The translations under genes and the position numbers were made by a program. Below, in pieces: positions 7,773 to 17,618 of a stretch of 50,189 nucleotides of DNA; the first letter of the stretch is position 1; each line of letters begins with the position of its first letter. The stretch lies in NCBI RefSeq assembly GCF_000472545.1, contig NZ_AWZV01000013.1, positions 167,549 through 217,737 of the forward strand, read 5' to 3'. The notes under the pieces are model-generated. The model ran no database searches and was not told the origin of the DNA. It saw nothing but the letters and a program-made list of their open reading frames with translations. Source of the stretch: Burkholderia sp. WSM2232. GTDB lineage: Bacteria > Pseudomonadota > Gammaproteobacteria > Burkholderiales > Burkholderiaceae.

Positions 7773-9305
7773 TCATCCAGCGTCGGTATGCAGTGCGACC
7801 TCGCCGGCGGCATCGGCTGTCTGGTGCCGCGCGTAGGTCTGCTGGAATACGCTTGTCTCTTCCGTACCGGTGTATTTGCGCAGCACGTTGCGGGTAATCT
7901 GCTCGACCACGCCGTGGCTCTTCGCCGAACTGTCGCCGAGTGCCCGTGCCCAGTCCGTCGTGCCCACGTTGAACACTTCTCCGGCGCTGCGACGGCCGTC
8001 CCGCAACAGCGGACGAAAAATGCCGATCGCGCCTGCACCGCCCATTTCCCATCCAGTAAGCTGATCTGTGACCGCCAGCGTTTCGAATGCATCGTCGGGC
8101 CAGTCGGGCGGAAGGCCGTCGGCCTCATAGCCGACAAGCCGGTCTTCCGCACCGAATGTCTCGTCTTTCTGCAATTGAGTGCCGGCGAAAACCCAATGTT
8201 CCGGCTGTTTTACGGTAAAGCCGATAGCCTCACGCTCGCATCTGACCCAGCGCCGGCGCCAGCGCGACCACGTGCCCCAGTGGCCGCCGCCGTGCTTATA
8301 GGTCAGTCCTATCAGATTGCTTTCATTGCCGCTTACGCGCGGGTCGAGGTCGATCTGTTCCTTCAGCACGTCCCAGTTCTCCGCAAGCTTGCGCATTTCA
8401 GTCGGCTGGCCCGGTTCAGAGCCGATAAACCTGATTGGCCGGTAGCACGTATTTCCGCTGAAAACCGCGACGTTGCCGCCCTGCGTGACGAAATACGCGA
8501 CATGTGCGCGCATTTCCTCGCTCCAGTATTCGTGATGACCGACGCTCAGCATGCAGCGGTAATGTGTGAGATCGAGTGTGGTCGCGTTGTGCAGATCGAG
8601 GTCTGTATAGAAGTCGCAGGCAATGCGCTCTTTGCGTAGCCAGCGTATGAACTTCGCGTCCCAATGAGCGAATTGCTGGCGCATCGAGCGCGTGTCGTAC
8701 GGATCGACCGGCTCGCCGAGGCGTGCGCCGAGTCCACCGCCCGGGCGTCGCAAACTGACGCGATTTGCCGCGCGATAACGGTGGATGCGGTCGTCGTAGA
8801 AGCTCCCGCCGCCGGTCGAGTTATAGGCGTGATACGTTGCAGTCGGAATGATGTAGGCAAGGGCCGCCTGGGGCGTGCGCGGACGGGCGATCACGAGCGC
8901 CATGCTGTCGCTTTGCGGCTGCGCCGCGAACACTGAGCGATGCGCGGCGCACAAGCGCCCGAGCTCGTCGGCGGGCTTGCCGGTAGCGTCGACTTCATAC
9001 GCAATCGCCACATACGCGCCGCTGTGCAGGCTCGATGCATTCGGCCGCAGGGTGATTGTCGGCCAGTTCCAGTCTTCGTCGAAACGCATCGGCGCGCTAT
9101 TGCCTGTCGATTCGAACACGTATTTGCCGTCCAGCAGATTGGCGCTCACGCCGTTCTTGCCTGTCACGACCACGCCGCACAGGCTGGTGAGCGCGTCTTC
9201 GTCCTGTTGCTGATAAATGGCGATGCTAAAGCGCCGGTTCGGCTGAACCGCAAGTTCGAATGAGGCTCCCGCAGTAAAGCTCGGATGAATCGGATAGATC
9301 TGCAT
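7773..9305 (-). CDS. N,N-dimethylformamidase beta-subunit-like protein
   Basis: The 510-residue product resembles the C-terminal domain of the large subunit of N,N-dimethylformamidase, which hydrolyses dimethylformamide to dimethylamine and formate. Recognisable segments are YHAYNSTGGGSFYD, IACDFYTDLDLH, SVGHHEYWSEEMRAHV and VTQGGNVAVFSGNTCYRPIR. ATG 9305 (MQIYPIHPSF) was chosen because AAGGA lies eight bases upstream; an ATG 60 bases earlier lacks a good site. No small (alpha) subunit gene is next to it, so activity on dimethylformamide is unproven. Many Burkholderia-type genomes carry such large-subunit-like proteins without the partner. It is on the same strand as glmS, about 130 bases downstream of it. 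Confidence 0.75.
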   Translation of the reverse strand: MQIYPIHPSFTAGASFELAVQPNRRFSIAIYQQQDEDALTSLCGVVVTGKNGVSANLLDGKYVFESTGNSAPMRFDEDWNWPTITLRPNASSLHSGAYVAIAYEVDATGKPADELGRLCAAHRSVFAAQPQSDSMALVIARPRTPQAALAYIIPTATYHAYNSTGGGSFYDDRIHRYRAANRVSLRRPGGGLGARLGEPVDPYDTRSMRQQFAHWDAKFIRWLRKERIACDFYTDLDLHNATTLDLTHYRCMLSVGHHEYWSEEMRAHVAYFVTQGGNVAVFSGNTCYRPIRFIGSEPGQPTEMRKLAENWDVLKEQIDLDPRVSGNESNLIGLTYKHGGGHWGTWSRWRRRWVRCEREAIGFTVKQPEHWVFAGTQLQKDETFGAEDRLVGYEADGLPPDWPDDAFETLAVTDQLTGWEMGGAGAIGIFRPLLRDGRRSAGEVFNVGTTDWARALGDSSAKSHGVVEQITRNVLRKYTGTEETSVFQQTYARHQTADAAGEVALHTDAG

Positions 9306-9438
9306 GTTCGCTTTCCTTGCGCGAATTCGCCGGGCACCGGCCCAACCAATGAGTTCCGATTGCATTGCGGCACGCGATTCACGTCGCGCAACCCTTTGCT
9401 TATACAGACATGCCCCGCGCGCATCTGTGCGCTATGCC

Positions 9439-11277
9439 TCATTCGACTGTCACGGACTTCGCGAGATTGCGCGGTTTATCGACGTCGGTGCCGCGTGCGC
9501 ATGCGGTGTGATACGCGAGTAGTTGCAGCGGCACGACGTGCAAAACCGGCGACAGGCTGCCATAGTGTTCGGGCATGCGAATAACGTGGAGCCCGTCGCC
9601 TTCCGCAATACGCGAATCGACATCGGCAAACACATACAGTTGGCCGCTGCGGGCTCTTACTTCCTGCATATTCGACTTGAGCTTGTCGAGTAGCGCGTCG
9701 TTAGGCGCCACTGTCACGACGGGCATCTGGCTTGTCACGAGCGCGAGTGGTCCGTGCTTCAATTCGCCCGCAGGATAGGCCTCGGCGTGCACGTACGAGA
9801 TTTCCTTCAGCTTCAGTGCGCCTTCTAGCGCGATGGGGTAATGCAGCCCCCGGCCGAGAAAGAGCGCATGGTCGGTGCGAGCGAAAGTTTCTGCCCACGC
9901 GACGATCTGCGTTTCGAGCGCCAACACGCTGTTCAGTTTCCCCGGCAACCGATGCAACTGATCGAGAAATTTGCTTTCCTGCGCCGCGGTAAGGCGCCCG
10001 CGCTGCTTGCCCAGCGTCAACGCCAACAGGAACAACGCAACAAGCTGCGAAGTGAAGGCTTTTGTCGAAGCAACGCCGATTTCCGGTCCAGCGCTCGTCA
10101 GATACTGAAGCTCTGCCTGCCGCATCATCGTGCTGCTGGCAACGTTGCAAATGGCCAGCGTATGCCGGTGACCGTGCGATTGAGCGTGCCGCAAAGCGGC
10201 GAGCGTATCCGCCGTTTCTCCCGACTGCGAGACGACCACCACCAACGTGTTTGGATTGTGCACACTGCTGCGATAACGGTATTCGCTTGCAACTTCCACT
10301 TGAGTGGGAATTTCGGCGAGCGATTCCAGCCAGTACCTGGCTGTCATGCCGGCGTAATAACTCGTGCCGCACGCGATGATCAGTACTGAGTCGATTGCGC
10401 GAAACGCGTGCCGCGCACCCTGACCGAAAAGATCGGCTGTGACCGTCTGCACGGTTTCAATTGCGTCCGCAATGGCACCTGGTTGCTCGAAGATCTCCTT
10501 GTGCATGTAGTGCCGGTACGGGCCGAGTTCCACGGCGCCCGTGCTCGAGCGGTGTACCTTGACTTCGCGCTCGACGTGCTTGCCGCTGCGATCGAAGATC
10601 TGCACGCCCTGCAGTGTCAATTCCGCTATATCGCCTTCTTCCAGATAGATGAAGTTCTCGACGGTGCCCGCGAGCGCCATGACGTCCGAGGCCAGATAAT
10701 TGCCATGTTCTCCAAGACCGACGACGAGCGGCGATCCCGCCCGCGCACCGATTACACGGCCCGGATCATTGCGCGCGAACACTGCAATTGCATAAGCACC
10801 ATGAAGGCGGTCCAGAGCGTGCCGGACGGCGGAAAGCAGATTGTCCGGATTTGGTGCCGGCTGCTTTTGCCACATCTGATGAATAAGATGCGCGACAACT
10901 TCGGTATCCGTATCGGACTCGAACACATAACCGAGTGCTTCGAGTTCTTCTCGCAACGCCTCGTGGTTTTCAATGATGCCGTTATGCACGATGGCGATTT
11001 CGTCGCCCGAAAAGATGGGATGCGCGTTTCTCGCGACAGGTGCACCATGAGTCGCCCATCTTGTATGTGCGATACCGATCATTCCGGACAACCTGGCTTC
11101 GGCAACTTCGGCGGCGAGATTCGCGACCCGCGTGACACTGCGCACGCGCCGCAGTGCGCCTTGCTGCACGACGGCGATTCCGCATGAGTCGTAACCGCGG
11201 TACTCCAGCCGCCGCAAGCCCTCGGTCAACATGGAGGTGACGTCGCGGCGATCCACTGCTCCTACGATTCCGCACAT
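9439..11277 (-). CDS. glmS: Glutamine--fructose-6-phosphate aminotransferase (isomerising)
   Basis: GlmS makes glucosamine 6-phosphate from fructose 6-phosphate and glutamine, the entry step to cell-wall and surface amino sugars. The 612-residue length is normal. It starts MCGIVGAV, with Cys2 the glutaminase nucleophile. The class II glutaminase domain occupies about residues 1-230 ([16 protein letters not shown]), followed by two SIS isomerase domains ([40 protein letters not shown]) and the conserved end [15 protein letters not shown] 11277 has AGGAG seven bases upstream. It may be a second copy, since it stands apart from glmU; that is inference from context only. Confidence 0.96.
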   Translation of the reverse strand: MCGIVGAVDRRDVTSMLTEGLRRLEYRGYDSCGIAVVQQGALRRVRSVTRVANLAAEVAEARLSGMIGIAHTRWATHGAPVARNAHPIFSGDEIAIVHNGIIENHEALREELEALGYVFESDTDTEVVAHLIHQMWQKQPAPNPDNLLSAVRHALDRLHGAYAIAVFARNDPGRVIGARAGSPLVVGLGEHGNYLASDVMALAGTVENFIYLEEGDIAELTLQGVQIFDRSGKHVEREVKVHRSSTGAVELGPYRHYMHKEIFEQPGAIADAIETVQTVTADLFGQGARHAFRAIDSVLIIACGTSYYAGMTARYWLESLAEIPTQVEVASEYRYRSSVHNPNTLVVVVSQSGETADTLAALRHAQSHGHRHTLAICNVASSTMMRQAELQYLTSAGPEIGVASTKAFTSQLVALFLLALTLGKQRGRLTAAQESKFLDQLHRLPGKLNSVLALETQIVAWAETFARTDHALFLGRGLHYPIALEGALKLKEISYVHAEAYPAGELKHGPLALVTSQMPVVTVAPNDALLDKLKSNMQEVRARSGQLYVFADVDSRIAEGDGLHVIRMPEHYGSLSPVLHVVPLQLLAYHTACARGTDVDKPRNLAKSVTVE

Positions 11278-11574
11278 GGAAGATCTCCTGATTTCGCTGC
11301 GATTCGGACCGGCCTGAAGAACTATTGAAGCGGGCTCTTGAATCTGTTGCATTGCAACCAAGCATAAACACCGCGAACTCATGCGCGCGCGGAGCGGCGC
11401 GAAACGTTGAACGGTTGTCCGGTAAATGAGCAGGTTGCTTCCGCACGCAACAGCCATGAAACATGCTCATGCTCTTTGGTCATTAGGCAAATGACATTGA
11501 TGCTCTCGCGAAATGTGTGTGAAACCTTGAAAATGCACCGCACTACCGTATGAATTTTCAAGGAGTGTTCGAAC

Positions 11575-12453
11575 ATGTATGCGATTATGGGTGTGACAGG
11601 ACAGGTGGGCGGGGCGGCTGCACGCGCATTGCTGGCAGGCGGGCACAAGGTGCGCGCCGTGTTGCGCGACGAGACAAAGGCCGCCCAATGGCGGGAGCGC
11701 GGCGCGGAAGTAGCTATCGCGTCGTTTGAAGACATCGCGGCGCTGACCGCTGCGTTTCGCGACACGACGGGCGTGTTCGTCATGATGGCGCCAAATTTTG
11801 CTCCGCCGCCGGGTTATCCCAATGCGCATGGCGCCGCGCAGGTGCTGAAAAAAGCGCTGAGCGACGCGCGGCCTCAACGGGTGGCGGTGTTGTCGTCGGT
11901 GGGCGGGCAGCGTGAATCGGGCCTTGGGCTGATTACCCAGGTGCGCATTCTCGAAGATGCACTCGTCGGCTTGCCTGATCTGCAGGTCCCCACCGCAATC
12001 ATGCGGCCCGCGTGGTTCATGGAGAATTCGCTATGGGACATTGCGCCGGCGCGCGACACGGGCGTCATGCCGTCTTTCCTGCAACCGCTCGACCGCCCTT
12101 ATCCGATGGTTGCCACAGAGGACATCGGCCGTGTCATTGCCAATACGCTGACGCAGTCATGGCAGGGAAGGCGCGTTATCGAAATAGAGGGACCGCAGCG
12201 TTATACGCAGCATGACATAGCGGCGCTGCTTGGCGGCGTGCTGCAACGCGAGGTGAAAGCTCGGGCAGTGCCGCGCGATCAGTGGGAAGCGCTGTTTCAG
12301 TCGCAAGGCACGGCGTGGCCGGCGCCGCGCATCGAAATGCTCGACGGTTTCAACGCAGGGTGGATCGATTTCGAGGGCGGCGCAAACGAGCATGTGACAG
12401 GCCGAACCACCTATCAGACCGTATTGGCCGACCTGGTCAAGCGGGCGGGTTGA
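11575..12453 (+). CDS. NmrA-family NAD(P)-binding protein
   Basis: A 292-residue atypical short-chain dehydrogenase of the NmrA/NAD(P)H-binding group. The N-terminal Rossmann motif is GVTGQVGGAAARALL (residues 6-20), with VRAVLRDETKA in the usual dinucleotide-binding position. Further family features are VFVMMAPNF, VAVLSSVGGQ and IMRPAWFMEN. The active-site YxxxK of true reductases is not evident, so it may be a redox sensor or a quinone-reductase-like enzyme rather than a typical dehydrogenase. AAGGAG lies upstream of ATG 11575. It is divergent from glmS with about 300 bases between, where both promoters must lie, and convergent with glsA. Confidence 0.85.
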   Translation: MYAIMGVTGQVGGAAARALLAGGHKVRAVLRDETKAAQWRERGAEVAIASFEDIAALTAAFRDTTGVFVMMAPNFAPPPGYPNAHGAAQVLKKALSDARPQRVAVLSSVGGQRESGLGLITQVRILEDALVGLPDLQVPTAIMRPAWFMENSLWDIAPARDTGVMPSFLQPLDRPYPMVATEDIGRVIANTLTQSWQGRRVIEIEGPQRYTQHDIAALLGGVLQREVKARAVPRDQWEALFQSQGTAWPAPRIEMLDGFNAGWIDFEGGANEHVTGRTTYQTVLADLVKRAG

Positions 12454-12483
12454 ACTGCCGCAAAACGCTACAGCTAAGTTGGC

Positions 12484-12535
12484 AATAGCGCGGCACGAGT
12501 ACTTTCGCTGAAAGGACGAACACTGCCGCGCTATT
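12484..12535. terminator. Long inverted repeat between convergent genes
   Basis: A perfect 12-base inverted repeat, AATAGCGCGGCA (12484-12495) and TGCCGCGCTATT (12524-12535), encloses 28 bases that contain a second small hairpin (CTTTC-GCT-GAAAG, 12502-12514). It lies between the stops of the NmrA-type gene and the convergent glutaminase gene, which fits a two-way terminator. Confidence 0.6.
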
Positions 12536-12584
12536 CGCTAGCCCCGGTTCGCTGTCATGTCAGTGCGCTGCCGCGCATTGGCCA

Positions 12585-13499
12585 TTAAAAGATCGACTTG
12601 CCCGTATAAGTCGTCAACCATTCGAGCGCGAGCACGCCGGCCAATGAATTGCCATTTGCGTCGAGCCCAGGCGACCATACGCACACTGCCATTTCTCCGG
12701 GCAGCACCGCGACGATGCCGCCGCCCACGCCGCTTTTAGCCGGTAGGCCCACGCGATACACGAAGTCGCCGGCAGCGTCGTAAGTGCCGCACGTCAGCAT
12801 GAGTGCCGAAAGACGTTTCGCGGAGCTCGTGTCGAGAATCCGCTCGCCTGTGGACGGCACGACGCCGTGGTGGGTGAGAAAGAGTGCGGCTTTTGCCAGT
12901 TCGACGCAACTCATTGAAATTGCGCATTGGCGACAATACGCGTCGACCACTACTTCGGGCGGCATTTCCATGTTGCCGAAGCTCGCCATGAAATGCGCCA
13001 TTGCGCGATTGCGATGCGCGTGCTGCAACTCTGATTGAGCCACGCGCGAATCGTAGTCAATGCTGGCTTCGCCTGTTAAGCGGCGCATGAACTCGACAAG
13101 CGCGGTTTCCGCCTGCACGAAGCGCCGGCATAGTACATCGGTAACGATTAACGCGCCCGCGTTGATGAACGGATTGCGCGGCTTACCGTGCTCCGCTTCG
13201 AGCTGAACCAGTGAGTTGAATGCGTTGCCCGACGGCTCGCGGCCCACACGTTGCCACAGCGCATCGCCCAGCAGGCGGAAAGCCATGGTGCAGGCGAACA
13301 GCTTCGAAATGCTCTGAATGGAAAAACGCGTGTCCGCTGCGCCCGCCCGAAAGATTTCGCCCGACGCCGTGATAATTGCCATGCCGAAGCTCTCGGCGGG
13401 GACTTTGGCCAGTTGCGGAATGTAATCGGCGACCTTGCCCATGCCCAGATAAGGCCGCAAGTCGCGATGAATCTGATCGAGGATGGATGCGTAGTTCAT
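12585..13499 (-). CDS. glsA: Glutaminase
   Basis: This serine-dependent glutaminase hydrolyses glutamine to glutamate and ammonia in the cytoplasm. The 304-residue length is that of the bacterial GlsA/GlsB family. Key features are GKVADYIPQLA, the catalytic S63-I-S-K66 pair within RFSIQSISKLF, FINAGALIVTD, and the C-terminal GLPAKSGVGGGIVAVLPG. ATG 13499 was chosen; an in-frame TTG nine bases earlier is an alternative. It lies 141 bases downstream of the efflux pump gene on the same strand. The link between the two may be only positional, although glutaminase is often part of acid resistance. Confidence 0.95.
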   Translation of the reverse strand: MNYASILDQIHRDLRPYLGMGKVADYIPQLAKVPAESFGMAIITASGEIFRAGAADTRFSIQSISKLFACTMAFRLLGDALWQRVGREPSGNAFNSLVQLEAEHGKPRNPFINAGALIVTDVLCRRFVQAETALVEFMRRLTGEASIDYDSRVAQSELQHAHRNRAMAHFMASFGNMEMPPEVVVDAYCRQCAISMSCVELAKAALFLTHHGVVPSTGERILDTSSAKRLSALMLTCGTYDAAGDFVYRVGLPAKSGVGGGIVAVLPGEMAVCVWSPGLDANGNSLAGVLALEWLTTYTGKSIF

Positions 13500-13640
13500 A
13501 AGGCTCAACCCGGTGGAGCCGCGATTCTACTGTCATCGGCGCTCGAACGGTTCAGGCGGGCGCCGCGCGGCGGCTTTTGTCCACGGCTGCGCCAGAGCGG
13601 CACGCGCGTCCGCCGTGCGGTGCCCGTGCCGGTGTGCTCG

Positions 13641-15230
13641 TCAATGTGCGCCCGCTGCGCCTCCACCGCCGCCGCCTTTGGCAGGCCGCGTGATCCAGAT
13701 GAGCGGAATGATCAGAATAAAGATCACCGCCGACACAAAGAAGATGTCATTCAGACCCATCATCGCGGCCTGCGTAGTGACGTTGAAATCAAACAGCGCG
13801 TGCGCCGATTGCGTGTTCAGATGCAGTAGCGACTGGGTCGAGTCAATTTGTTGATTGAACAACGGGTTGTTGACGGAGGCACGTTCAGTGAGCCGTTCGT
13901 GATGCAGCACCGTGCGGTTGTTCCAGGCGTTGCCGGCTACCGAGGTACCCACTGCGCCGCAAAACACACGCACGAAATTCGACAGGCCGGCTGCCGCCGG
14001 AATCTTGTGCGGCGGCTGTCCCGACAGGATGATCGAGGTGAGCGGCACGAAAAAGAGCGCCATGGGAATGCCTTGCAACAGCGTGGGTATCACCAGATGC
14101 CAGGTGTCGATTTCGATCACGTACTTCGAACGCATGTAGAAGACGATCGCGAAGCCGACAAAAGCCATGGTCGAAATGATGCGGGCGTCCGAGCGCGGCA
14201 GCACGCGGCCCATGACCGGCGCGAGGATCACCGCGAAGATGCCGAGCGGTGCCGTGACGAGGCCCGCGTCGACGGAACGGTAATTGAGGTACTCCTGCAT
14301 CCATTGGGGCAACAGCACCAGGTTGCCAAAGAACACGCCATATGCGACCGAGATGGCTATCGTGCCGCCGAGAAAGTTGCGCTCGCGAAACAGCCGCAAA
14401 TCGATAATCGGATTCTCTTCGGTCAATTCCCACACGAGAAAGAACGCGAAACTGACGAGCGCGGTCAGGCCGAGAATCACGATAACCGGCGACGCGAACC
14501 AGTCGAGGTCCTTGCCTTTGTCGAGCATGATCTGCAGTGCAGCAACCCAGGTGATCAGTAGCCCCAGCCCGACCACGTCGATGGGCGGCTTGCGGGTGGG
14601 CGACTCGCGAGTGCGATAGATCATCCACGTGACGCCGGCGGCGAACAGCCCGACGGGAATGTTGATGTAGAAGATCCATGACCAGCTATAGCTGTCCGTG
14701 ATCCAGCCGCCCAGCGCCGGACCGGCGATCGGACCCACGGTGGCCGTCATTGCCCATAATGCAAGCGCGGTCGACGATTTCTCCTTCGGATAAGAGCCGA
14801 GCAGAATGGCTTGCGACAGCGGGATCAGCGGGCCCGCCACCGCACCCTGGAACACCCGCGCGAGCAGCAGCACCGGCAGCGTCGGCGCAATGCCGCACAG
14901 CCACGACGCGAGCACGAACATGAGGATCGCGCCGACAAAGAGTTTCACCTGGCCGATACGCTGCGTGAGCCAGCCGGTGAGCGGAATCGATACCGCGTTC
15001 GCCGCGGCGAATACGGTGATGACCCACGTGCCTTCGTCGACGGAAACGCCCAGGTTGCCCGAAATGGTGGGAATGGCGACATTTGCGATCGACGTGTCGA
15101 GCACATTCATGAAGGTGGCGAGCGCGACCGCGATGGTCGCGAGCACCAGTTGGCCGCCTTGCAGCGGCGGCGGAGGAGCGGGCGTAGCGGGCGCGGGCGC
15201 TGGAGACGCCGCGGTGTTGGATTGGCTCAA
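13641..15230 (-). CDS. DHA2-family multidrug efflux transporter (EmrB type)
   Basis: The 529-residue protein is a 14-helix major-facilitator drug:proton antiporter. Typical elements are FMNVLDTSIANVAIPTISG in helix 1, GWLTQRIGQVKLF (motif A) after helix 2, FQGAVAGPLIPLSQAIL, and the antiporter motif C segment VGPIAGPALGGWI in helix 5. The N-terminus is alanine/proline rich and the C-terminus ends in a glycine/alanine tail, both cytoplasmic. The start is a TTG at 15230, six bases after GGAG; the nearby ATG is out of frame. EmrB pumps usually work with a membrane-fusion EmrA and an outer-membrane channel, but no such gene adjoins. Substrate unknown. Confidence 0.9.
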   Translation of the reverse strand: MSQSNTAASPAPAPATPAPPPPLQGGQLVLATIAVALATFMNVLDTSIANVAIPTISGNLGVSVDEGTWVITVFAAANAVSIPLTGWLTQRIGQVKLFVGAILMFVLASWLCGIAPTLPVLLLARVFQGAVAGPLIPLSQAILLGSYPKEKSSTALALWAMTATVGPIAGPALGGWITDSYSWSWIFYINIPVGLFAAGVTWMIYRTRESPTRKPPIDVVGLGLLITWVAALQIMLDKGKDLDWFASPVIVILGLTALVSFAFFLVWELTEENPIIDLRLFRERNFLGGTIAISVAYGVFFGNLVLLPQWMQEYLNYRSVDAGLVTAPLGIFAVILAPVMGRVLPRSDARIISTMAFVGFAIVFYMRSKYVIEIDTWHLVIPTLLQGIPMALFFVPLTSIILSGQPPHKIPAAAGLSNFVRVFCGAVGTSVAGNAWNNRTVLHHERLTERASVNNPLFNQQIDSTQSLLHLNTQSAHALFDFNVTTQAAMMGLNDIFFVSAVIFILIIPLIWITRPAKGGGGGGAAGAH

Positions 15231-15524
15231 GACATTCTCCGGTATTGGTTTGCTGCGGACCTCCCGGGCTTTGCGCAGCGCTGTGCGTGCTGCCGGCGCT
15301 GCCGGTTCTGCCGGTTCTACGGGAGCGAAGGCATGCCCCTATGCGTGAGCACGCGCCGTGCAGGTTCGTGAGCCTCTGCATGAGCCGCGCACGCAGGTCC
15401 GCCGGATGCTCGCAAAAGCATACCCGCATTCCCCCTGCAACGTCGCCGACCCGCGCAGCCCCACGCGACACGAGCAAGGCCGACAGCGTATGCTCGCGGT
15501 TAAGGCCGAACCAATCCGCATACC

Positions 15525-15569
15525 ACCGTTAGCACCGTTAGCACCGTTAGCACCGGTATCACCGGTATC
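15525..15569. repeat. 9-bp tandem repeat in divergent intergenic region
   Basis: Three copies of ACCGTTAGC are followed by two of ACCGGTATC, in phase, in the 405-base gap between the efflux pump and the esterase. The rest of the gap (15231-15635) shows no gene. The repeat is a short minisatellite likely to vary in copy number between strains. Confidence 0.8.
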
Positions 15570-15635
15570 ACCGCATCGACCAGCATGCGGCCGGCCCCCG
15601 TCAACCGCGATTCACTGAAGCGAAGGAACAGCAAT

Positions 15636-16295
15636 ATGGCCTGGGAGCAATTCGAACATGGCTGGCGGCGTGCGCCGCTCAACTCGCCTGCGAAGGGACT
15701 CGTCGTGCTGATGCACGGCGTGGGCAGCAACGCGCAGGATCTGGTGCCGCTCGCGGACATCTGGAGCGAGCGTCTGCCGGATGTGGCCTTTACGTCGCTC
15801 GACGGCACCGACCCTTTCGACGGCGGTTTCGGCGGCCGTCAGTGGTTCAGTCTGCGCGACATTAGCGAAGGCAATCGCGAGGCGCGCGCAGCCGCGGCCT
15901 ACGCGGCCCTGCGCAGCATGCTCGAAACAGAGCTCGAGCATTGGCAGCTTGCTTTCGGACGCCTTGCGCTGGTTGGCTTTTCGCAAGGGTCTATCATGGC
16001 GCTGCATCATGTGGCGACGAGCGCCGAGGGCGCCGCCTGCGTCGTCGCGTACTCGGGGCGGCTCGCTTCGCCCGTGATCGCGCGCAATGGCACGCCGCTC
16101 ACGCTGATTCACGGCGAAGAGGACGAGGTAATCGGGGTGCAGGAGCTCGAATACGCCGCCGACCAGTTCAGCGCGGCCGGCTACACGGTGGATGCCTACG
16201 CGTTGCCGGGCGTCGGACATACGATCAGCGCGGACGGCGTCGCGCTCGGCGAGGCCGCGCTCGAACACACGCTCGGCGCCTTGTCGCGCGATTGA
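15636..16295 (+). CDS. Alpha/beta-hydrolase, carboxylesterase/phospholipase family (YpfH-like)
   Basis: A 219-residue cytosolic serine hydrolase of the phospholipase/carboxylesterase group, which cleaves short-chain esters. VVLMHGVGSNAQDL forms the oxyanion loop, GFSQGS carries the nucleophilic serine, HGEEDEVI the acid residue and GVGHTI the catalytic histidine. ATG 15636 has AAGGA eight bases upstream and matches the beginning of related proteins (WEQFEHGWRR). It is followed about 190 bases later by the MreB-like gene on the same strand. The physiological substrate is unknown. Confidence 0.88.
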   Translation: MAWEQFEHGWRRAPLNSPAKGLVVLMHGVGSNAQDLVPLADIWSERLPDVAFTSLDGTDPFDGGFGGRQWFSLRDISEGNREARAAAAYAALRSMLETELEHWQLAFGRLALVGFSQGSIMALHHVATSAEGAACVVAYSGRLASPVIARNGTPLTLIHGEEDEVIGVQELEYAADQFSAAGYTVDAYALPGVGHTISADGVALGEAALEHTLGALSRD

Positions 16296-16488
16296 CACGG
16301 TCCGCGCGAAAAGCGGGCTAAAGTTATTGATCGGCTTGCCGTTAACTGCTCATAGCACGAAAATCACGCCGCCGCGGGACTGCGCAATGCCCGCGGTCTG
16401 GGTGACCGGGGCGCATTTTCCACACTGTCGCGCATGAGCCGGCTTCGCAGCCGGGCGACGCTACCGAGCGATACAACAGAGCCTCCTT

Positions 16489-17541
16489 ATGGCCAGACCG
16501 ACGCCGCATCACCCGCTTTTCGATCGACTGTTCCGCCAGGCCGTGACCGTGGACCTCGGCACCGCCAACACCCTCATCTATACCGACGACGGCGGCATCG
16601 TGCTGAATCAGCCGTCGGTGGTCTGTTTCGAGAAGGACCAGTCAAGCGGTCCGAAACGCGTGGCGGCGGTGGGTGCCGAGGCGCGCCAGCTTCTCGGCCG
16701 CGCGCCGCGCAACCTGGAAGCCGTGCGGCCCATGCGCCACGGCGTGATTGCCAATTTCTCCGCTGCCGAGCATATGATCCGGCAATTCGTCGACATGGCA
16801 CGGCCGCGGCAACTGTTCAGCCGCCGCGCTGCTTTCACGCTCTGCGTGCCGGCTGGGGCGACGCAGGTCGAGCGCCGCGCGATCACCGAAGCGGCAGTGT
16901 CGGCCGGCGCGTGGAAAGTGAGCCTGATCGGCGAATCGCTGGCGTCGGCGGTGGGCGCGGGTCTGCCGGTGGCGGAGGCGACCGGTTCGATGGTGGTCGA
17001 CATCGGCGGCGGCACGACCGAAGTCGGCGTGCTCACGCTCGGCGGCACCGCGTACAGCGGTTCGATCCGCGTGGGCGGCGACGCCTTCGACATGGCGATC
17101 GTCAGTTACGTGCGCAATATGTATGGCGTGCTGCTCGGCGAGCAGACCGCGGAACACGTGAAAAAGAACATCGGCACCGCGGTGCGCGACGTGCCCGCCG
17201 AGCACATGAACGCCACCGGGCGCAGTGTCGACGACGGCCTGCCGCGTACGGTCCAGCTGAGCAACCATGATGTCGCCGACGCAATCGAGGGGCCGCTGCG
17301 TCAGGTGATCGGCGCGGTCAAGCGCGGGCTTGAAATGGCGCCGCCGGAACTCGTCACCGACATTGCACATAACGGCATCGTGCTGACGGGCGGCGGCGCG
17401 CTGCTCGCCAATCTGGAGCGGCGTCTCACGCATGAAATCGGCCTCGCGGTTCGCGTGGCCGACGAACCGCTGACGTGCGCCGTGCGCGGCGCCGGCGCGG
17501 CGTCCGCGAGCGGCCTGCTGGACGAATTTGCCTGCCAGTGA
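16489..17541 (+). CDS. MreB-like actin-family protein (divergent paralogue)
   Basis: The 350-residue protein belongs to the MreB/Mbl actin-like family, whose members polymerise under the inner membrane and guide cell-wall synthesis. Phosphate-1 (VDLGTANTLIYTDDG), phosphate-2 (VVDIGGGTTEVGVL, about 169-182) and adenosine (GIVLTGGGALLANLERRL) motifs are present, as is an N-terminal amphipathic stretch (LFDRLFRQ). The usual IEEP motif reads I147-G-E-S150, so one Glu and the Pro are changed while the second Glu is kept. It is not next to mreC, mreD, mrdA or rodA, which normally follow mreB, so it is probably a second copy with its own role. Its start lacks a normal ribosome binding site. Confidence 0.9.
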   Translation: MARPTPHHPLFDRLFRQAVTVDLGTANTLIYTDDGGIVLNQPSVVCFEKDQSSGPKRVAAVGAEARQLLGRAPRNLEAVRPMRHGVIANFSAAEHMIRQFVDMARPRQLFSRRAAFTLCVPAGATQVERRAITEAAVSAGAWKVSLIGESLASAVGAGLPVAEATGSMVVDIGGGTTEVGVLTLGGTAYSGSIRVGGDAFDMAIVSYVRNMYGVLLGEQTAEHVKKNIGTAVRDVPAEHMNATGRSVDDGLPRTVQLSNHDVADAIEGPLRQVIGAVKRGLEMAPPELVTDIAHNGIVLTGGGALLANLERRLTHEIGLAVRVADEPLTCAVRGAGAASASGLLDEFACQ

Positions 17542-17618
17542 CCGGACGTCAATAGCAACCCGCGCGCCTTAGCCTTTCAATCTTCTACACCAGGCGCCGG
17601 CCCGTGCGCGCGGCTCGC

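Noticed and set aside
7731..8639. 302-codon plus-strand frame opposite the dimethylformamidase-like gene
   Set aside because: Composition is that of an antisense shadow of a GC-rich gene; no recognisable domain and no ribosome site.
11278..11574. Possible glmS ribozyme or riboswitch before glmS
   Set aside because: The leader is short and no ribozyme-like fold was apparent; this class is known mainly from Gram-positive bacteria.
15231..15635. Proline-rich frames over the 9-bp repeat
   Set aside because: They arise from the tandem repeat itself and lack start signals or homologous features.
16642..17433. 263-codon minus-strand frame opposite the MreB-like gene
   Set aside because: Histidine/arginine-rich shadow sequence; the plus-strand gene has full actin-family motifs.
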